Made by a program: the position numbers and the translations under genes. Under the pieces are notes generated by a model. The model ran no database searches. It saw nothing but the letters and a program-made list of their open reading frames with translations, and was not told the DNA's origin. This document shows, piece by piece, positions 39,136 through 48,132 of a stretch of DNA of 64,000 bases. The stretch's first letter is position 1; the number at the start of each line of letters is the position of its first letter. The stretch comes from Kocuria turfanensis (GTDB lineage Bacteria > Actinomycetota > Actinomycetes > Actinomycetales > Micrococcaceae), in NCBI RefSeq assembly GCF_001580365.1, contig NZ_CP014480.1:2632946-2696945 (forward strand). Reading direction: 5' to 3'.

Positions 39136-39245
39136 TGATACTGCCGGTTCCTGTTTCATCGGGCGTGTCAGCGCTGATCGGGCGGGCCGACACCATACAT
39201 TTCTTCCTGGGCACGACGGACGGTGATCTCCGTCACGTCGGACCC

Positions 39246-39328
39246 GGGAGCTCCGTGCTCCCCGACGAGCGAGCTCAGTGCTCGCCCCGGCGCGGCCCCG
39301 TCTCCCCGGAGTGCGAACCCAGCACTCC
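39246..39328 (+). promoter_or_regulatory. Three successive hairpins in the ABC operon leader
   Basis: GGGAGC-TCCGT-GCTCCC (39246-39262), GCGAGC-TCAGT-GCTCGC (39269-39285) and GGAGTGC-GAACCCA-GCACTCC (39308-39328). The first two are near copies with 5-nt loops, both followed by C-runs. They may stabilise the mRNA, attenuate transcription or bind a regulator. Confidence 0.5.
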
Positions 39329-39360
39329 CGGCGGGCCCGTATCGACCCATGGAGGAAACG

Positions 39361-40995
39361 ATGAGAACGAAGCGGATCGCGGGCGCATCAGTGGTGCTGA
39401 CCGGATCGTTGCTGCTCACCGCGTGCGGTGGGGGAGACGGCGGGTCGGGCGACGCCGCCGCCGAAGAGGGCGGCGGCACCTTCAGCGTGTACATCGGGGA
39501 GCCCGAGAACCCGCTGATCCCGGGCAACACCAACGAGACCGAGGGAGGGCAGATCGTCGACGCGCTCTGGACCGGGCTCGTGGAGTACGACCGGGAGACC
39601 AACGAGGCCGCCTACACCGGGGTCGCCGAGTCCATCGAGTCCGAGGACCAGAAGACCTGGACCGTCAACCTCAAGGACGGCTGGACCTTCCACGACGGCA
39701 CCCCGGTCACCGCGCAGAGCTACGTGGACACCTGGAACTACGTGGCCAACAGCGAGAACGCCCAGGGCAACTCCTACTTCTTCGCCAACGTCGAGGGCTA
39801 CGAGGACCTGCAGGCGGAGGAGGGCAAGAAGCCCGCCGCCACCGAGATGTCCGGCCTGCGCGTGGTCGACGACCAGACCTTCGAGGTCACCCTCACCGAC
39901 CCCTACGCCCAGTGGCCCACCACGGTCGGCTACACCGCGTTCTTCCCGATGCCCCAGGCCTTCTTCGACGACCCCGAGGGCTTCGGCGCGCAGCCGATCG
40001 GCAACGGCCCGTTCAAGGCCGACGAGGCCTTCCAGGACGGCGTGGGCATCACCCTGGCCCGCTTCGACGAGTTCGGCGGCGAGGAGCCGGCCAAGGCCGA
40101 GGGCGTGGAGTTCCGCGTCTACACCGAGATCAACACCGCCTACAACGACCTGCAGGCCGGCTCCCTCGACGTCATGGACGAGCTGCCGCCGGACGCCATC
40201 GCCTCGGCGGAGGACCAGTTCGGTGAGCGGCTCAAGACCCAGCCCCAGGGCGACATCACCTCGCTGGGCTTCCCGACCTACGACGAGCGCTTCGCCGACC
40301 CGGAGGTCCGCCAGGCCTTCTCGATGGCGATCGACCGCGAGGCCATCACCGAGTCCATCTTCCAGGGCACCCGCACCCCGGCCGCCTCGTTCGTCTCCCC
40401 GGTGGTGGACGGCTACCGCGAGGACGCCTGCGAGGCGTGCGAGCTGAACGTGGAGGAGGCCAACCGGATCCTCGACGAGGCCGGCTTCGACCGCTCCGAG
40501 CCCGTGGACCTGTGGTTCAACGCCGGCGCCGGCCACGAGGAGTGGATGCAGGCGATCGGCAACCAGCTGCGCGAGAACCTGGACGTCGAGTACCAGCTGC
40601 GCGGTGACCTCCAGTTCGCCGAGTACCTGCCGCTGCAGGACGAGAAGGGCATGACCGGCCCGTTCCGCTCCGGCTGGGTGATGGACTACCCGGTCATGGA
40701 GAACTTCCTCGGGCCGCTGTACTCGACCTCCGCGCTGCCGCCGGCCGGGTCGAACTCCACGTTCTACAGCAACGAGGAGTTCGACGCCCAGGTGCGCGCC
40801 GGCAACAGCGCCGCGTCGATCGACGAGGCGGTCCAGGAGTACCAGAAGGCCGAGGACATGCTGATCGCGGACATGCCCGCGACCCCGCTGTTCTACCGCG
40901 TCACCCAGTACGCGCACTCGGAGAACGTCAGCGACGTCTCCGTGAACGCCTTCCAGCGCGTCGAGGTCGAGGACGTGGTCGTCGGCTCCGAGTGA
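39361..40995 (+). CDS. Peptide ABC transporter substrate-binding lipoprotein
   Basis: 544 aa, family 5 extracellular solute-binding protein (DppA/OppA type). Start ATG 39361 with GGAGGAAACG before it. Lipobox LLTAC with Cys22. The family signature is visible: WTVNLKDGWTFHDGTPVTAQ with DTWNY, and later AFSMAIDREAITESIF. The mature protein is acidic. It captures dipeptides or oligopeptides for the permeases encoded downstream. A large hairpin separates it from the permease genes, which would raise its level over theirs. Confidence 0.93.
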   Translation: MRTKRIAGASVVLTGSLLLTACGGGDGGSGDAAAEEGGGTFSVYIGEPENPLIPGNTNETEGGQIVDALWTGLVEYDRETNEAAYTGVAESIESEDQKTWTVNLKDGWTFHDGTPVTAQSYVDTWNYVANSENAQGNSYFFANVEGYEDLQAEEGKKPAATEMSGLRVVDDQTFEVTLTDPYAQWPTTVGYTAFFPMPQAFFDDPEGFGAQPIGNGPFKADEAFQDGVGITLARFDEFGGEEPAKAEGVEFRVYTEINTAYNDLQAGSLDVMDELPPDAIASAEDQFGERLKTQPQGDITSLGFPTYDERFADPEVRQAFSMAIDREAITESIFQGTRTPAASFVSPVVDGYREDACEACELNVEEANRILDEAGFDRSEPVDLWFNAGAGHEEWMQAIGNQLRENLDVEYQLRGDLQFAEYLPLQDEKGMTGPFRSGWVMDYPVMENFLGPLYSTSALPPAGSNSTFYSNEEFDAQVRAGNSAASIDEAVQEYQKAEDMLIADMPATPLFYRVTQYAHSENVSDVSVNAFQRVEVEDVVVGSE

Positions 40996-41002
40996 TCCGT
41001 CC

Positions 41003-41040
41003 CGGGCTCGGGGCGCCCCCTGCGGGGCGTCCCGAGCCCG
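41003..41040 (+). terminator. Large hairpin between binding protein and permease genes
   Basis: CGGGCTCGGGGCGCCCC (41003-41019) pairs with 41024-41040 over 17 positions with one mismatch, 4-nt loop. Typical partial terminator or mRNA-stabiliser after an ABC binding-protein gene. Confidence 0.65.
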
Positions 41041-41047
41041 TTCCGTT

Positions 41048-41092
41048 CGCGCGACACCCTCGCGCACCACCCGCGCGACACCCTCGCGCACC
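41048..41092. repeat. Direct repeat of 21 bp, 24-bp period
   Basis: The unit beginning CGCGCGACACCCTCGCGCAC occurs exactly at 41048-41068 and 41072-41092, between the hairpin and the permease ribosome site. Confidence 0.8.
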
Positions 41093-41117
41093 CCTCCGCA
41101 CACAACCAAGGAGACCC

Positions 41118-42041
41118 ATGGGGCGGTACGTCCTCCGTCGTCTGCTGCTGACCATCCCGGTGCTGCTGGGCGCATCCCTGCTCATCTTCGCCATGGTCTA
41201 CGCGCTGCCGGGCGATCCCATCCGAGCGCTGGGCGGGGACCGCCCGCTCTCGGCAGCGGTGCAGGCGCAGCTGCGCGCCGAGTACAACCTCGACGACCCG
41301 CTGCTGATCCAATACGTGAAATACCTGGCCGGCCTGGTGCAGGGGGACTTCGGCACCGACTTCTCGGGCCGGCCCGTCCTGACCACCATCCTCGACCGGC
41401 TGCCCGTGACGATCCGGCTGGCCCTCGTGGCCGTCGGCTTCGAGATCCTCATCGGCATCCTCGCCGGCGTCCTGGCGGGCCTGCGCCGCGGCTCGTTCTT
41501 CGACAACCTGGTGCTCGTCTCGACCACGGTCGTGGTGTCCATCCCGGTGTTCGTCCTCGGCTTCCTGGCCCAGTACGTCTTCGGCGTGCGGCTCGGCTGG
41601 TTCCCGATCGCCGGCCTCACGGACGGCTGGTACAGCTACATCCTCCCCGGGCTGGTGCTCGCGGCCCTGTCCCTGGCCTACGTGGCGCGGCTGACCCGCA
41701 CGAGCCTCGCGGAGAACCTGCAGAGCGACTACGTGCGCACCGCACGGGCCAAGGGCCTGAGCGAGACCACCGTGGTCGGCAAGCACGCGCTGCGCAACAG
41801 CCTCATCCCGGTGGTCACCTTCATCGGCGCCGACCTCGGCGCGCTGCTGGGCGGGGCCATCGTCACCGAGTCGGTGTTCAACATCCCCGGTCTGGGCCGG
41901 GCGGTCTACGACGCGGTGCTGCGGCAGGAGGGCGCCGTCGTCGTCGGGATCGTGACCCTGTTCGTGTTCTTCTACATCTTCTTCAACCTGGTGGTCGACG
42001 TCCTCTACGCCGCCCTCGACCCGAGGATCCGCTATGAATGA
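41118..42041 (+). CDS. Peptide ABC transporter permease (DppB type)
   Basis: 307 aa from ATG 41118 with AAGGAGA before it. Six membrane segments; N-terminus RYVLRRLLLTIPVLLGASLL and the EAA loop LSDYVRTARAKGLS-like stretch (QSDYVRTARAKGLSETTVVG) that docks on the ATPases. Forms the membrane channel with the DppC-like partner, whose start overlaps its end by 8 bp. Confidence 0.93.
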   Translation: MGRYVLRRLLLTIPVLLGASLLIFAMVYALPGDPIRALGGDRPLSAAVQAQLRAEYNLDDPLLIQYVKYLAGLVQGDFGTDFSGRPVLTTILDRLPVTIRLALVAVGFEILIGILAGVLAGLRRGSFFDNLVLVSTTVVVSIPVFVLGFLAQYVFGVRLGWFPIAGLTDGWYSYILPGLVLAALSLAYVARLTRTSLAENLQSDYVRTARAKGLSETTVVGKHALRNSLIPVVTFIGADLGALLGGAIVTESVFNIPGLGRAVYDAVLRQEGAVVVGIVTLFVFFYIFFNLVVDVLYAALDPRIRYE

Positions 42042-43011
42042 GTCCCGCACGGAAATTCTCGAGGAGCCCACGCACGAGCAGGGCGTGCACCGCGAGTCCT
42101 TCTCGGACCGCGTCGACGACCGCGCCGAGGAGATCGCCTCCGCGGCCGCCGGCGGCGACATCGAGCAGGCCGGCCTGTGGCGCGACGCCTGGCGGCAGCT
42201 GCGCCGCAACCCGTTCTTCATCGTGGGGGCGCTGCTGTTCCTCGTCTTCGCGCTGATGGCGGTCGCCCCGCAGGTCTTCACCTCCGTGGACCCGCGGGAG
42301 TGCAGCCTCTCCCGCTCCGGGGGCGCGCCGCAGGCGGGCGCGCCCTTCGGCTACGACGTGCAGGGCTGCGACTACTACGCCAACGTGGTCCACGGCGCCC
42401 GGGTCTCGCTGTCCATCGGCTTCCTGGCCGTGCTCGGCACCCTGGTGATCGGCGTGGTGGTGGGAGCGCTGGCCGGCTACTACGGCGGCTGGATCGACTC
42501 GGTGCTGGCCCGGGTCACGGACATCTTCTACGGGCTGCCGCTCATCCTGGGCGCCATCATCCTGCTGTCCGTGCTGCCCGAACGAGGAGTACTGGAGGTC
42601 TCCCTCGCCCTGATCGCGTTCGGCTGGATGACGGCGATGCGCCTGGTCCGCTCCAACGTGATCGGCGTCAAGGAGGCCGACTACGTCCAGGCGGCGCGGG
42701 CGCTGGGCGCGGGCACCGGCCGGATCATCACCAAGCACATCCTGCCCAACGCGATGGCGCCCGTGCTCGTGTACTCCACGATCGCCGTGGGAACGATCAT
42801 CGCCTCCGAGGCGACGCTGACCTTCCTGGGCGTCGGCCTGCAGCTGCCCGAGATCTCCTGGGGCCTGCAGATCAACGCGGCGCAGAACAGGCTCCGGGAC
42901 GCCCCGCACCTGATCCTGTTCCCCTCGCTCTTCCTGTCCCTGACCGTGCTCGCGTTCATCCTCATGGGGGATGCGCTGCGCGACGCCCTCGACCCGAAAC
43001 TGCGCCGATGA
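42034..43011 (+). CDS. Peptide ABC transporter permease (DppC type)
   Basis: 325 aa. A long cytosolic N-tail (about 45 acidic residues) precedes the OppC_N segment WRQLRRNPFFIVGALLFLVF. The EAA loop is EADYVQAARALGAGTGRIIT. Between TM1 and TM2 an external loop holds three Cys (RECSL, GCDYY). Overlaps both neighbours, so translation is coupled. Confidence 0.93.
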   Translation: MNESRTEILEEPTHEQGVHRESFSDRVDDRAEEIASAAAGGDIEQAGLWRDAWRQLRRNPFFIVGALLFLVFALMAVAPQVFTSVDPRECSLSRSGGAPQAGAPFGYDVQGCDYYANVVHGARVSLSIGFLAVLGTLVIGVVVGALAGYYGGWIDSVLARVTDIFYGLPLILGAIILLSVLPERGVLEVSLALIAFGWMTAMRLVRSNVIGVKEADYVQAARALGAGTGRIITKHILPNAMAPVLVYSTIAVGTIIASEATLTFLGVGLQLPEISWGLQINAAQNRLRDAPHLILFPSLFLSLTVLAFILMGDALRDALDPKLRR

Positions 43012-44066
43012 CACCCTCCCACCCCGCACCCGCCCCGTCCCCGGCGGCCTCCGCGCCCGCGGAGCCGCCCGTCCTCGAGGTCGACGACCTCGCGGTGGAG
43101 TTCCGCTCCCGCCGCCGCACCGTCAACGCCGTCAACGGCATCAGCTACTCCGTCCGCGCCGGGGAGACCCTCGCCGTCGTGGGCGAGTCCGGCTCGGGCA
43201 AGAGCGTCAGCGCCCAGGCCGTGATGGGCATCCTCGACATCCCGCCCGCGCGGATCACCAGCGGAGAGATCCGCTTCCGCGGCGACGACCTGCTGGCGAT
43301 GAGCCGCAAGGAGCAGCGGGCGGTCCGCGGCCCGGGGATCGCCATGGTCTTCCAGGACGCGCTGTCCGCCCTCAACCCCGTCTTCACGGTGGGGCACCAG
43401 ATCGGCGAGCTGTTCCGCGCCCACCGCAGGGCGTCCCGCGGCGAGGCCCGCGAGAAGGCCATCGAGCTCATGGAGCGCGTGGGCATCCCCGCGGCCCGCG
43501 AGCGCGTGGACGCCTATCCGCACCAGTTCTCCGGGGGCATGCGCCAGCGGGTCATGATCGCCATGGCGATCGCCCTGGACCCGGACATCCTGATCGCGGA
43601 CGAGCCGACCACGGCGCTCGACGTGACCGTGCAGGCCCAGATCATGGACCTGCTCGGCGAGCTGCAGCAAGAGACCGGGATGGGGATGATCCTCATCACC
43701 CACGACCTCGGCGTGGTCAACGAGGTCGCCGACCGGGTGGCCGTGATGTACGCCGGGAGCATCGTGGAGAACGGCACGGTGGACGAGGTCCTGGCCAAGC
43801 CGCTGCACCCGTACACCCAGGGGCTGATGGCGTCGATGCCCAGCCTCGAGTCCCACGGCGACCGGCTGCACCCGGTGACCGGGACCCCGCCCGACCTCTC
43901 CGCCGTGCCCAGCGGCTGCGCCTTCCACCCGCGGTGCCCCCTGGCCCGGTTCGGGCGGGCGGCGGCCCCGGGCAAGGACTGCGCGGCGGACGTCCCGGTC
44001 CTGCGCGAGGTCGTCCCCGGCCGCACGGCCGCGTGCCACTACAGCGAGGAGCTCGAGCATGAGTGA
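43008..44066 (+). CDS. Peptide ABC transporter ATP-binding protein (DppD type)
   Basis: 352 aa. Walker [10 protein letters not shown]-loop [10 protein letters not shown], signature [19 protein letters not shown], Walker [14 protein letters not shown]-loop THDLG. The C-terminal oligopeptide/dipeptide extension has the Cys motif [12 protein letters not shown] that in this family can hold an iron-sulfur cluster. The start ATG overlaps the previous stop (ATGA). Confidence 0.94.
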   Translation: MTPSHPAPAPSPAASAPAEPPVLEVDDLAVEFRSRRRTVNAVNGISYSVRAGETLAVVGESGSGKSVSAQAVMGILDIPPARITSGEIRFRGDDLLAMSRKEQRAVRGPGIAMVFQDALSALNPVFTVGHQIGELFRAHRRASRGEAREKAIELMERVGIPAARERVDAYPHQFSGGMRQRVMIAMAIALDPDILIADEPTTALDVTVQAQIMDLLGELQQETGMGMILITHDLGVVNEVADRVAVMYAGSIVENGTVDEVLAKPLHPYTQGLMASMPSLESHGDRLHPVTGTPPDLSAVPSGCAFHPRCPLARFGRAAAPGKDCAADVPVLREVVPGRTAACHYSEELEHE

Positions 44067-45090
44067 GTCACAGCCCACGACGACGGACGCCCCGCTGCTG
44101 GAGCTGCGCGACCTCACCAAGCACTTCCCGCTCACCCAGGGGATCGTGTTCCGCAAGACCGTGGGGCAGGTGCGCGCCGTCGACGGCGTGAGCATGACGC
44201 TGCACCCGGGGGAGACCCTCGGGCTGGTCGGCGAGTCCGGCTCCGGGAAGTCGACGGTGGCCAAGCTGGTCATGGGCCTGGAGCGGCCGACGGCCGGGCA
44301 GATCCTGTACAAGGGCCGGGACATCACCGCGATGTCCGCCCGCGAGCTGCGGGACTACCGCCGCAACGTCCAGATCATCTTCCAGGACCCGTACTCCTCG
44401 CTGAACCCGCGCATGACGGTGGGCGACATCGTGGCCGAGGCCTGGGACGTGCACCCCAACTCCGTGGCCCGGAAGGACCGCGGGGCCCAGGTCCGGGAGC
44501 TGCTGGAGCGGGTGGGCCTGCGGGCCGACTACGCCAACCGGTATCCCCACCAGTTCTCCGGCGGGCAGCGCCAGCGCATCGGGATCGCCCGGGCGCTGGC
44601 CCTGCGCCCGGAGGTCATCATCTGCGACGAGCCCGTCTCCGCCCTCGACGTGTCCGTGCAGGCCCAGGTGATCAACCTGCTGCAGGACCTGCAGGACGAG
44701 TTCGGGCTGTCCTTCCTGTTCATCGCCCACGACCTCTCCGTGGTGCGCCACCTCAGCAACCGGGTGGCGGTGATGTACCTCGGCAGCGTGGTGGAGACCG
44801 GGGACCGGGACGCGATCTACGAGCAGGCCGCGCACCCGTACACGCAGGCGCTGCTGTCGGCCGTGCCGGTCCACGAGCCGGCCCTGCGCGGGTCCCGGGA
44901 GCGGATCATGCTCAGCGGCGACCTGCCCAGCCCGGCGAACCCGCCGTCCGGCTGCCGGTTCCGCACGCGCTGCTGGAAGGCCCAGGACGTCTGCGCCGAG
45001 GAGGCGCCGCCGCTCGTGGACCGGGGCCAGGGGCACCCCTCGGCCTGCCACTTCGCCGAGAGCCGCGACCTGGTGGTGGGCACGGCGTAG
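44059..45090 (+). CDS. Peptide ABC transporter ATP-binding protein (DppF type)
   Basis: 343 aa. Walker [10 protein letters not shown], signature [19 protein letters not shown], Walker [14 protein letters not shown]-loop AHDLS, and a C-terminal Cys motif ([16 protein letters not shown]) like its partner. Overlaps the DppD-like gene by 8 bp. Last gene of the operon; followed by a long hairpin. Confidence 0.94.
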   Translation: MSESQPTTTDAPLLELRDLTKHFPLTQGIVFRKTVGQVRAVDGVSMTLHPGETLGLVGESGSGKSTVAKLVMGLERPTAGQILYKGRDITAMSARELRDYRRNVQIIFQDPYSSLNPRMTVGDIVAEAWDVHPNSVARKDRGAQVRELLERVGLRADYANRYPHQFSGGQRQRIGIARALALRPEVIICDEPVSALDVSVQAQVINLLQDLQDEFGLSFLFIAHDLSVVRHLSNRVAVMYLGSVVETGDRDAIYEQAAHPYTQALLSAVPVHEPALRGSRERIMLSGDLPSPANPPSGCRFRTRCWKAQDVCAEEAPPLVDRGQGHPSACHFAESRDLVVGTA

Positions 45091-45102
45091 CCGGGCGCAC
45101 CA

Positions 45103-45145
45103 CGGGCAGGGCCCCGGCCGCACACCGCGGCCGGGGCCCTGCCCG
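45103..45145 (+). terminator. Terminator of the peptide transporter operon
   Basis: A perfect 19-bp stem (45103-45121 with 45127-45145; arm CGGGCAGGGCCCCGGCCGC) around a 5-nt loop, 13 bp after the last stop codon. Confidence 0.75.
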
Positions 45146-45195
45146 TCCCCGGGTGCCGGGCTGCCCGGATGTCGGCCCGTGACCACCCCTGGCCA

Positions 45196-45210
45196 GATTG
45201 TTCAACAATC
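45196..45210. promoter_or_regulatory. GntR-type operator before the NRAMP-like transporter gene
   Basis: GATTGTTCAACAATC is a perfect palindrome and fits the FadR/GntR half-site pattern (TTGT...ACAA). A possible -10 (TACACT, 45213-45218) starts 3 bp later. The same site, 14 of 15 bases, occurs at 55072-55086. Confidence 0.75.
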
Positions 45211-45299
45211 ACTACACTGGCGGGAAAGTGACCGCGGCCACATCCCGGGTGGTCGGCGCCGCGTGCCGGCGCAGGTCGCACCCGTCCCGAGGAGGACGC

Positions 45300-46553
45300 A
45301 TGTCCAGCTCCGCCCCCGCCCCGTCCGCGCCCGAGGGCCACGGGCCCGTCACCGGCCCCGCGGCCATGCGGGCCGTGAACCGCTCCGCGCTGCTGGGAGC
45401 CCTGTTCCTGATGGCCACGAGCGCCATCGGGCCCGGCTTCATCACGCAGACGGCCAACTTCACCGTCCAGCTCGGCGCCGCCTTCGCGTTCGCCATCGTC
45501 ATCTCCATCGTCGTCGACATCGCCGTGCAGCTGAACGTGTGGCGGATCATCGGCGTCTCCGGGCTCAAGGCCCACGAACTGGGCAACCGGGTGCTCCCCG
45601 GTCTGGGCTGGTTCATCGCCGCGCTGGTGGCGACCGGAGGCCTCGTGTTCAACATCGGCAACACCGCCGGCGGCGGTCTCGGCCTCAACGCGATGCTCGG
45701 CCTGGACGCCACCTGGGGCGGCATCATCACGGCCGTGATCGCGGTGGGCGTGTTCGTCAGCAAGCGCGCCGGCGTGGCCCTGGACCGCATCGTGGTGGTC
45801 CTCGGCGTGGTGATGATCCTGGTGACCGGCTACGTCGCGTTCGTCTCCCGGCCCCCGGTGGGGGAGGCCCTGCGCAACGTGGTGCTGCCCGAGGACGTGA
45901 GCTTCCTGGTCATCACCACCCTGATCGGCGGCACGGTGGGCGGCTACATCACCTACGCCGGCGCCCACCGGATCGTGGACGCCGGGATCACCGGCGTGGA
46001 CAGCGTCAAGCAGATCTCCCGCAGCTCCGTGGTGAGCATCGTGCTCACCGGCGTGATGCGCTTCCTGCTGTTCCTGGCGATCCTCGGCGTGGTCGCCGGC
46101 GGCGCGCAGCTCACGGGGGAGAACCTGGCCGCCCAGGCCTTCCAGTCGGCGGCCGGTGAGGTGGGGCTGCGCCTGTTCGGGATCATCCTGTGGGCCGCGT
46201 CCATCTCCTCGGTCATCGGCGCCGCCTACACCTCGGTGTCCTTCCTCACGACCACCCGCACGAGGCCGCGCACCCGCAACCTCCTGACGATCGCGTTCAT
46301 CGTCGTCTCCGCCACGGTGTTCGCGCTGCTGGGCCAGGCCCCGTCCACGCTGCTCATCGTGGCCGGTGCGGTCAACGGGCTGATCCTCCCGCTGGGCTTC
46401 GCCGTGCTGCTGTGGGTGGCCTGGCGCCGGCAGGACCTGCTGGGCGGCTACGCGTACCCGAAGTGGCTGGCGCTGCTGGGCACCGTGATCTGGCTGCTCA
46501 CCATCTACCTGGGATACCAGTCCCTCAGCGGCATCGCCGCGCTGTGGTCATGA
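45300..46553 (+). CDS. NRAMP-like transporter (YcsG type)
   Basis: 417 aa from ATG 45300 with GAGGAGGACGC before it. About eleven membrane segments; SAIGPGFITQTANFTVQLGA corresponds to the first NRAMP helix, but the usual metal ligands D-P-G-N are replaced, so it is unlikely to be a Mn2+/Fe2+ carrier. Homologues (YcsG) lie in 5-oxoprolinase clusters and may carry 5-oxoproline or a related acid. Forms an operon with the DUF1445 gene (ATGA overlap). The GntR-type operator lies about 90 bp upstream of the start. Confidence 0.82.
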   Translation: MSSSAPAPSAPEGHGPVTGPAAMRAVNRSALLGALFLMATSAIGPGFITQTANFTVQLGAAFAFAIVISIVVDIAVQLNVWRIIGVSGLKAHELGNRVLPGLGWFIAALVATGGLVFNIGNTAGGGLGLNAMLGLDATWGGIITAVIAVGVFVSKRAGVALDRIVVVLGVVMILVTGYVAFVSRPPVGEALRNVVLPEDVSFLVITTLIGGTVGGYITYAGAHRIVDAGITGVDSVKQISRSSVVSIVLTGVMRFLLFLAILGVVAGGAQLTGENLAAQAFQSAAGEVGLRLFGIILWAASISSVIGAAYTSVSFLTTTRTRPRTRNLLTIAFIVVSATVFALLGQAPSTLLIVAGAVNGLILPLGFAVLLWVAWRRQDLLGGYAYPKWLALLGTVIWLLTIYLGYQSLSGIAALWS

Positions 46554-47353
46554 GCGCCGCGGCCGGGCCCGCGGAGCGCTCCGCCCTGCTCCCCGCACGT
46601 GCCCGCGAGCTGTTCCGCGGCGGACTGGTCACCCCGACGGCCGGGTGGTGCGACGGCTTCGCCCAGGCGAACCTCATGGTCGTGCCCCGGGACTGGGCCT
46701 TCGAGCTCCTGCTCTTCGCCCAGCGCAACCCCAAGCCCTGCCCGGTCCTGGCGGTGCTCGACGCCGGTGAGGTCAGCGGCCCCGTGCTCGGGGACGGGGA
46801 CGTCCGCACCGACCTCCCGCTCTACAGCCTCTACCGGGAGGGCGAGGCGGCGGGCACGCGGACGGACGTCCTCGACGTGTGGCAGGACGACTTCGTGACC
46901 TTCGCCCTGGGCTGCAGCTTCACGTTCGAGGCCGCCCTGCAGGAGGCGGGGATCCCCGTGGCCCACATCGATCAGGGCGTCAACGTCCCGATGTACCGCA
47001 CGAGCCTCCCGTGCGAGCCCGCCGGCCGGCTCTCCGGCCCGCTGGTGGTCTCCATGCGGCCGATCCCGGCGGACCGGGTGGCCGACGCCGTGCGCATCAC
47101 CTCCCGCTACCCCGCCGTGCACGGGGCGCCCGTGCACGTGGGCGCCCCGGGGGAGCTGGGGATCCGCGACCTCTCCGCCCCCGACTACGGGGACGCCGTG
47201 CAGATCCCCGCGGGACACCTGCCGGTGTTCTGGGCCTGCGGGGTGACGCCGCAGGCGGCGGTGCTCGAGTCCGGGGTGCCGGTCGCGATCGGGCACGCTC
47301 CCGGCCACATGCTGGTCACCGACGTGCCCAACTGGCGCTACCAGGTGCCCTGA
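46550..47353 (+). CDS. DUF1445 putative hydro-lyase / D-glutamate cyclase-like (YcsI)
   Basis: 267 aa. Family blocks: TPTAGWCDGFAQANLMVVPR, FALGCSFTFEAALQEAGIPV, NVPMYRTSLPCEPAGRLSGP and VPVAIGHAPGHMLVTDVPNW. Members are annotated as hydro-lyases; a mammalian relative acts as D-glutamate cyclase making 5-oxo-D-proline, which would fit this island. The active-site Cys candidates are in GCSF and LPCE. Cotranscribed with the NRAMP-like gene and converging on gntR. Confidence 0.85.
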   Translation: MSAAAGPAERSALLPARARELFRGGLVTPTAGWCDGFAQANLMVVPRDWAFELLLFAQRNPKPCPVLAVLDAGEVSGPVLGDGDVRTDLPLYSLYREGEAAGTRTDVLDVWQDDFVTFALGCSFTFEAALQEAGIPVAHIDQGVNVPMYRTSLPCEPAGRLSGPLVVSMRPIPADRVADAVRITSRYPAVHGAPVHVGAPGELGIRDLSAPDYGDAVQIPAGHLPVFWACGVTPQAAVLESGVPVAIGHAPGHMLVTDVPNWRYQVP

Positions 47354-47361
47354 GGGGCCGG

Positions 47362-48057
47362 TCAGCGCGCCCCGGGGCCCTCCAGGACGGTGAGCAGCTG
47401 GTGCCGGGAGTCCTCCAGGTACCGGTGCATCTGCACGGAGGCCTCCTCCCGGCAGCCCCGCTCGAAGAGCTCCAGGATCCGGGCGTTGCGCTCGATGTAG
47501 GGGGCGTGGAAGGACGGGTCCTGGCGCATGGAGAAGAAGACGAGCCGCAGCTCCGCCAGGATCCGGGACATCAGCTCGTTCTGCCGCACCGAGCCGGCCA
47601 GCTCCACCACGGTGCGGTGGAAGCGCTGGTTCGCGTCGGCCATGCCGCCGACGTCTCCCCGCCGGTGCGCGGCGCGGCCCGCCGCGACGGCGGCGTGCAG
47701 GCCGGGCTGCGGGCCGGGGTCCGTCCAGCGCAGCGCCGAGGTCTCCAGCGCGAGCCGCACCCGGTAGATCTCGCGCACGTCGTCCGGGCCCGGCCGGGCC
47801 ACCGAGACACCGCGGTTGGGGATCCGCTGCAGCAGGTTCTCGTTGCCCAGCACCGTGAACACCTCGCGCAGGGTGTTGCGGGAGATCCCGAGCACCTCGC
47901 TGACCCGGGCCTCGGAGAGCCGGGTGCCCGGGGGGAGCCGACCGGCCATGATGCCCTGGCGCAGGACGCCGGCGGCCCAGGAGGTGGCCTCGCCCTGCGG
48001 GGCGGGCCCGGCCAGGCCGACGGCGGTCAGCAGGAACTCGTTCTCCACGGTGTTCAT
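47362..48057 (-). CDS. GntR-family (FCD domain) regulator
   Basis: 231 aa from ATG 48057. N-terminal winged helix (LPPGTRLSEARVSEVLGISR, NTLREVFTVLGNENLLQRIP) and C-terminal all-helical FCD effector domain (EIYRVRLALETSALRW, ANQRFHRTVVELAGS, metal-type His in the latter). Likely controls the island through the palindromes at 45196 and 55072, which match FadR-group operators. B. subtilis uses an IclR protein (KipR) in the corresponding place, so the regulator differs. Confidence 0.9.
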   Translation of the reverse strand: MNTVENEFLLTAVGLAGPAPQGEATSWAAGVLRQGIMAGRLPPGTRLSEARVSEVLGISRNTLREVFTVLGNENLLQRIPNRGVSVARPGPDDVREIYRVRLALETSALRWTDPGPQPGLHAAVAAGRAAHRRGDVGGMADANQRFHRTVVELAGSVRQNELMSRILAELRLVFFSMRQDPSFHAPYIERNARILELFERGCREEASVQMHRYLEDSRHQLLTVLEGPGAR

Positions 48058-48132
48058 CAGGACACCATCCTGACATCCCCGGCGGCGGCCGCGGCCCTGC
48101 GGGCGCGGGGCGGGACCGTGTCCCTGCCGGCG

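Larger units (their letters stand above)
39043..39360. other. 318-bp region with terminator, palindrome and hairpin-rich leader
   Basis: No gene supported. It holds a tandem GGCTGACGTCAAC pair (39038-39063), a terminator hairpin (39076-39111), a palindrome (39120-39135) and three hairpins (39246-39328) before the ABC transporter operon. Confidence 0.6.

Noticed and set aside
39246..39328. CRISPR-like repeats or a known riboswitch
   Set aside because: The repeated units are short palindromic hairpins without regular spacers and match no riboswitch core I recognise.
45300..46553. Manganese/iron NRAMP transporter
   Set aside because: The metal-binding D-P-G-N motif of true NRAMP proteins is not present in the first helix, and the gene lies in a 5-oxoproline cluster.
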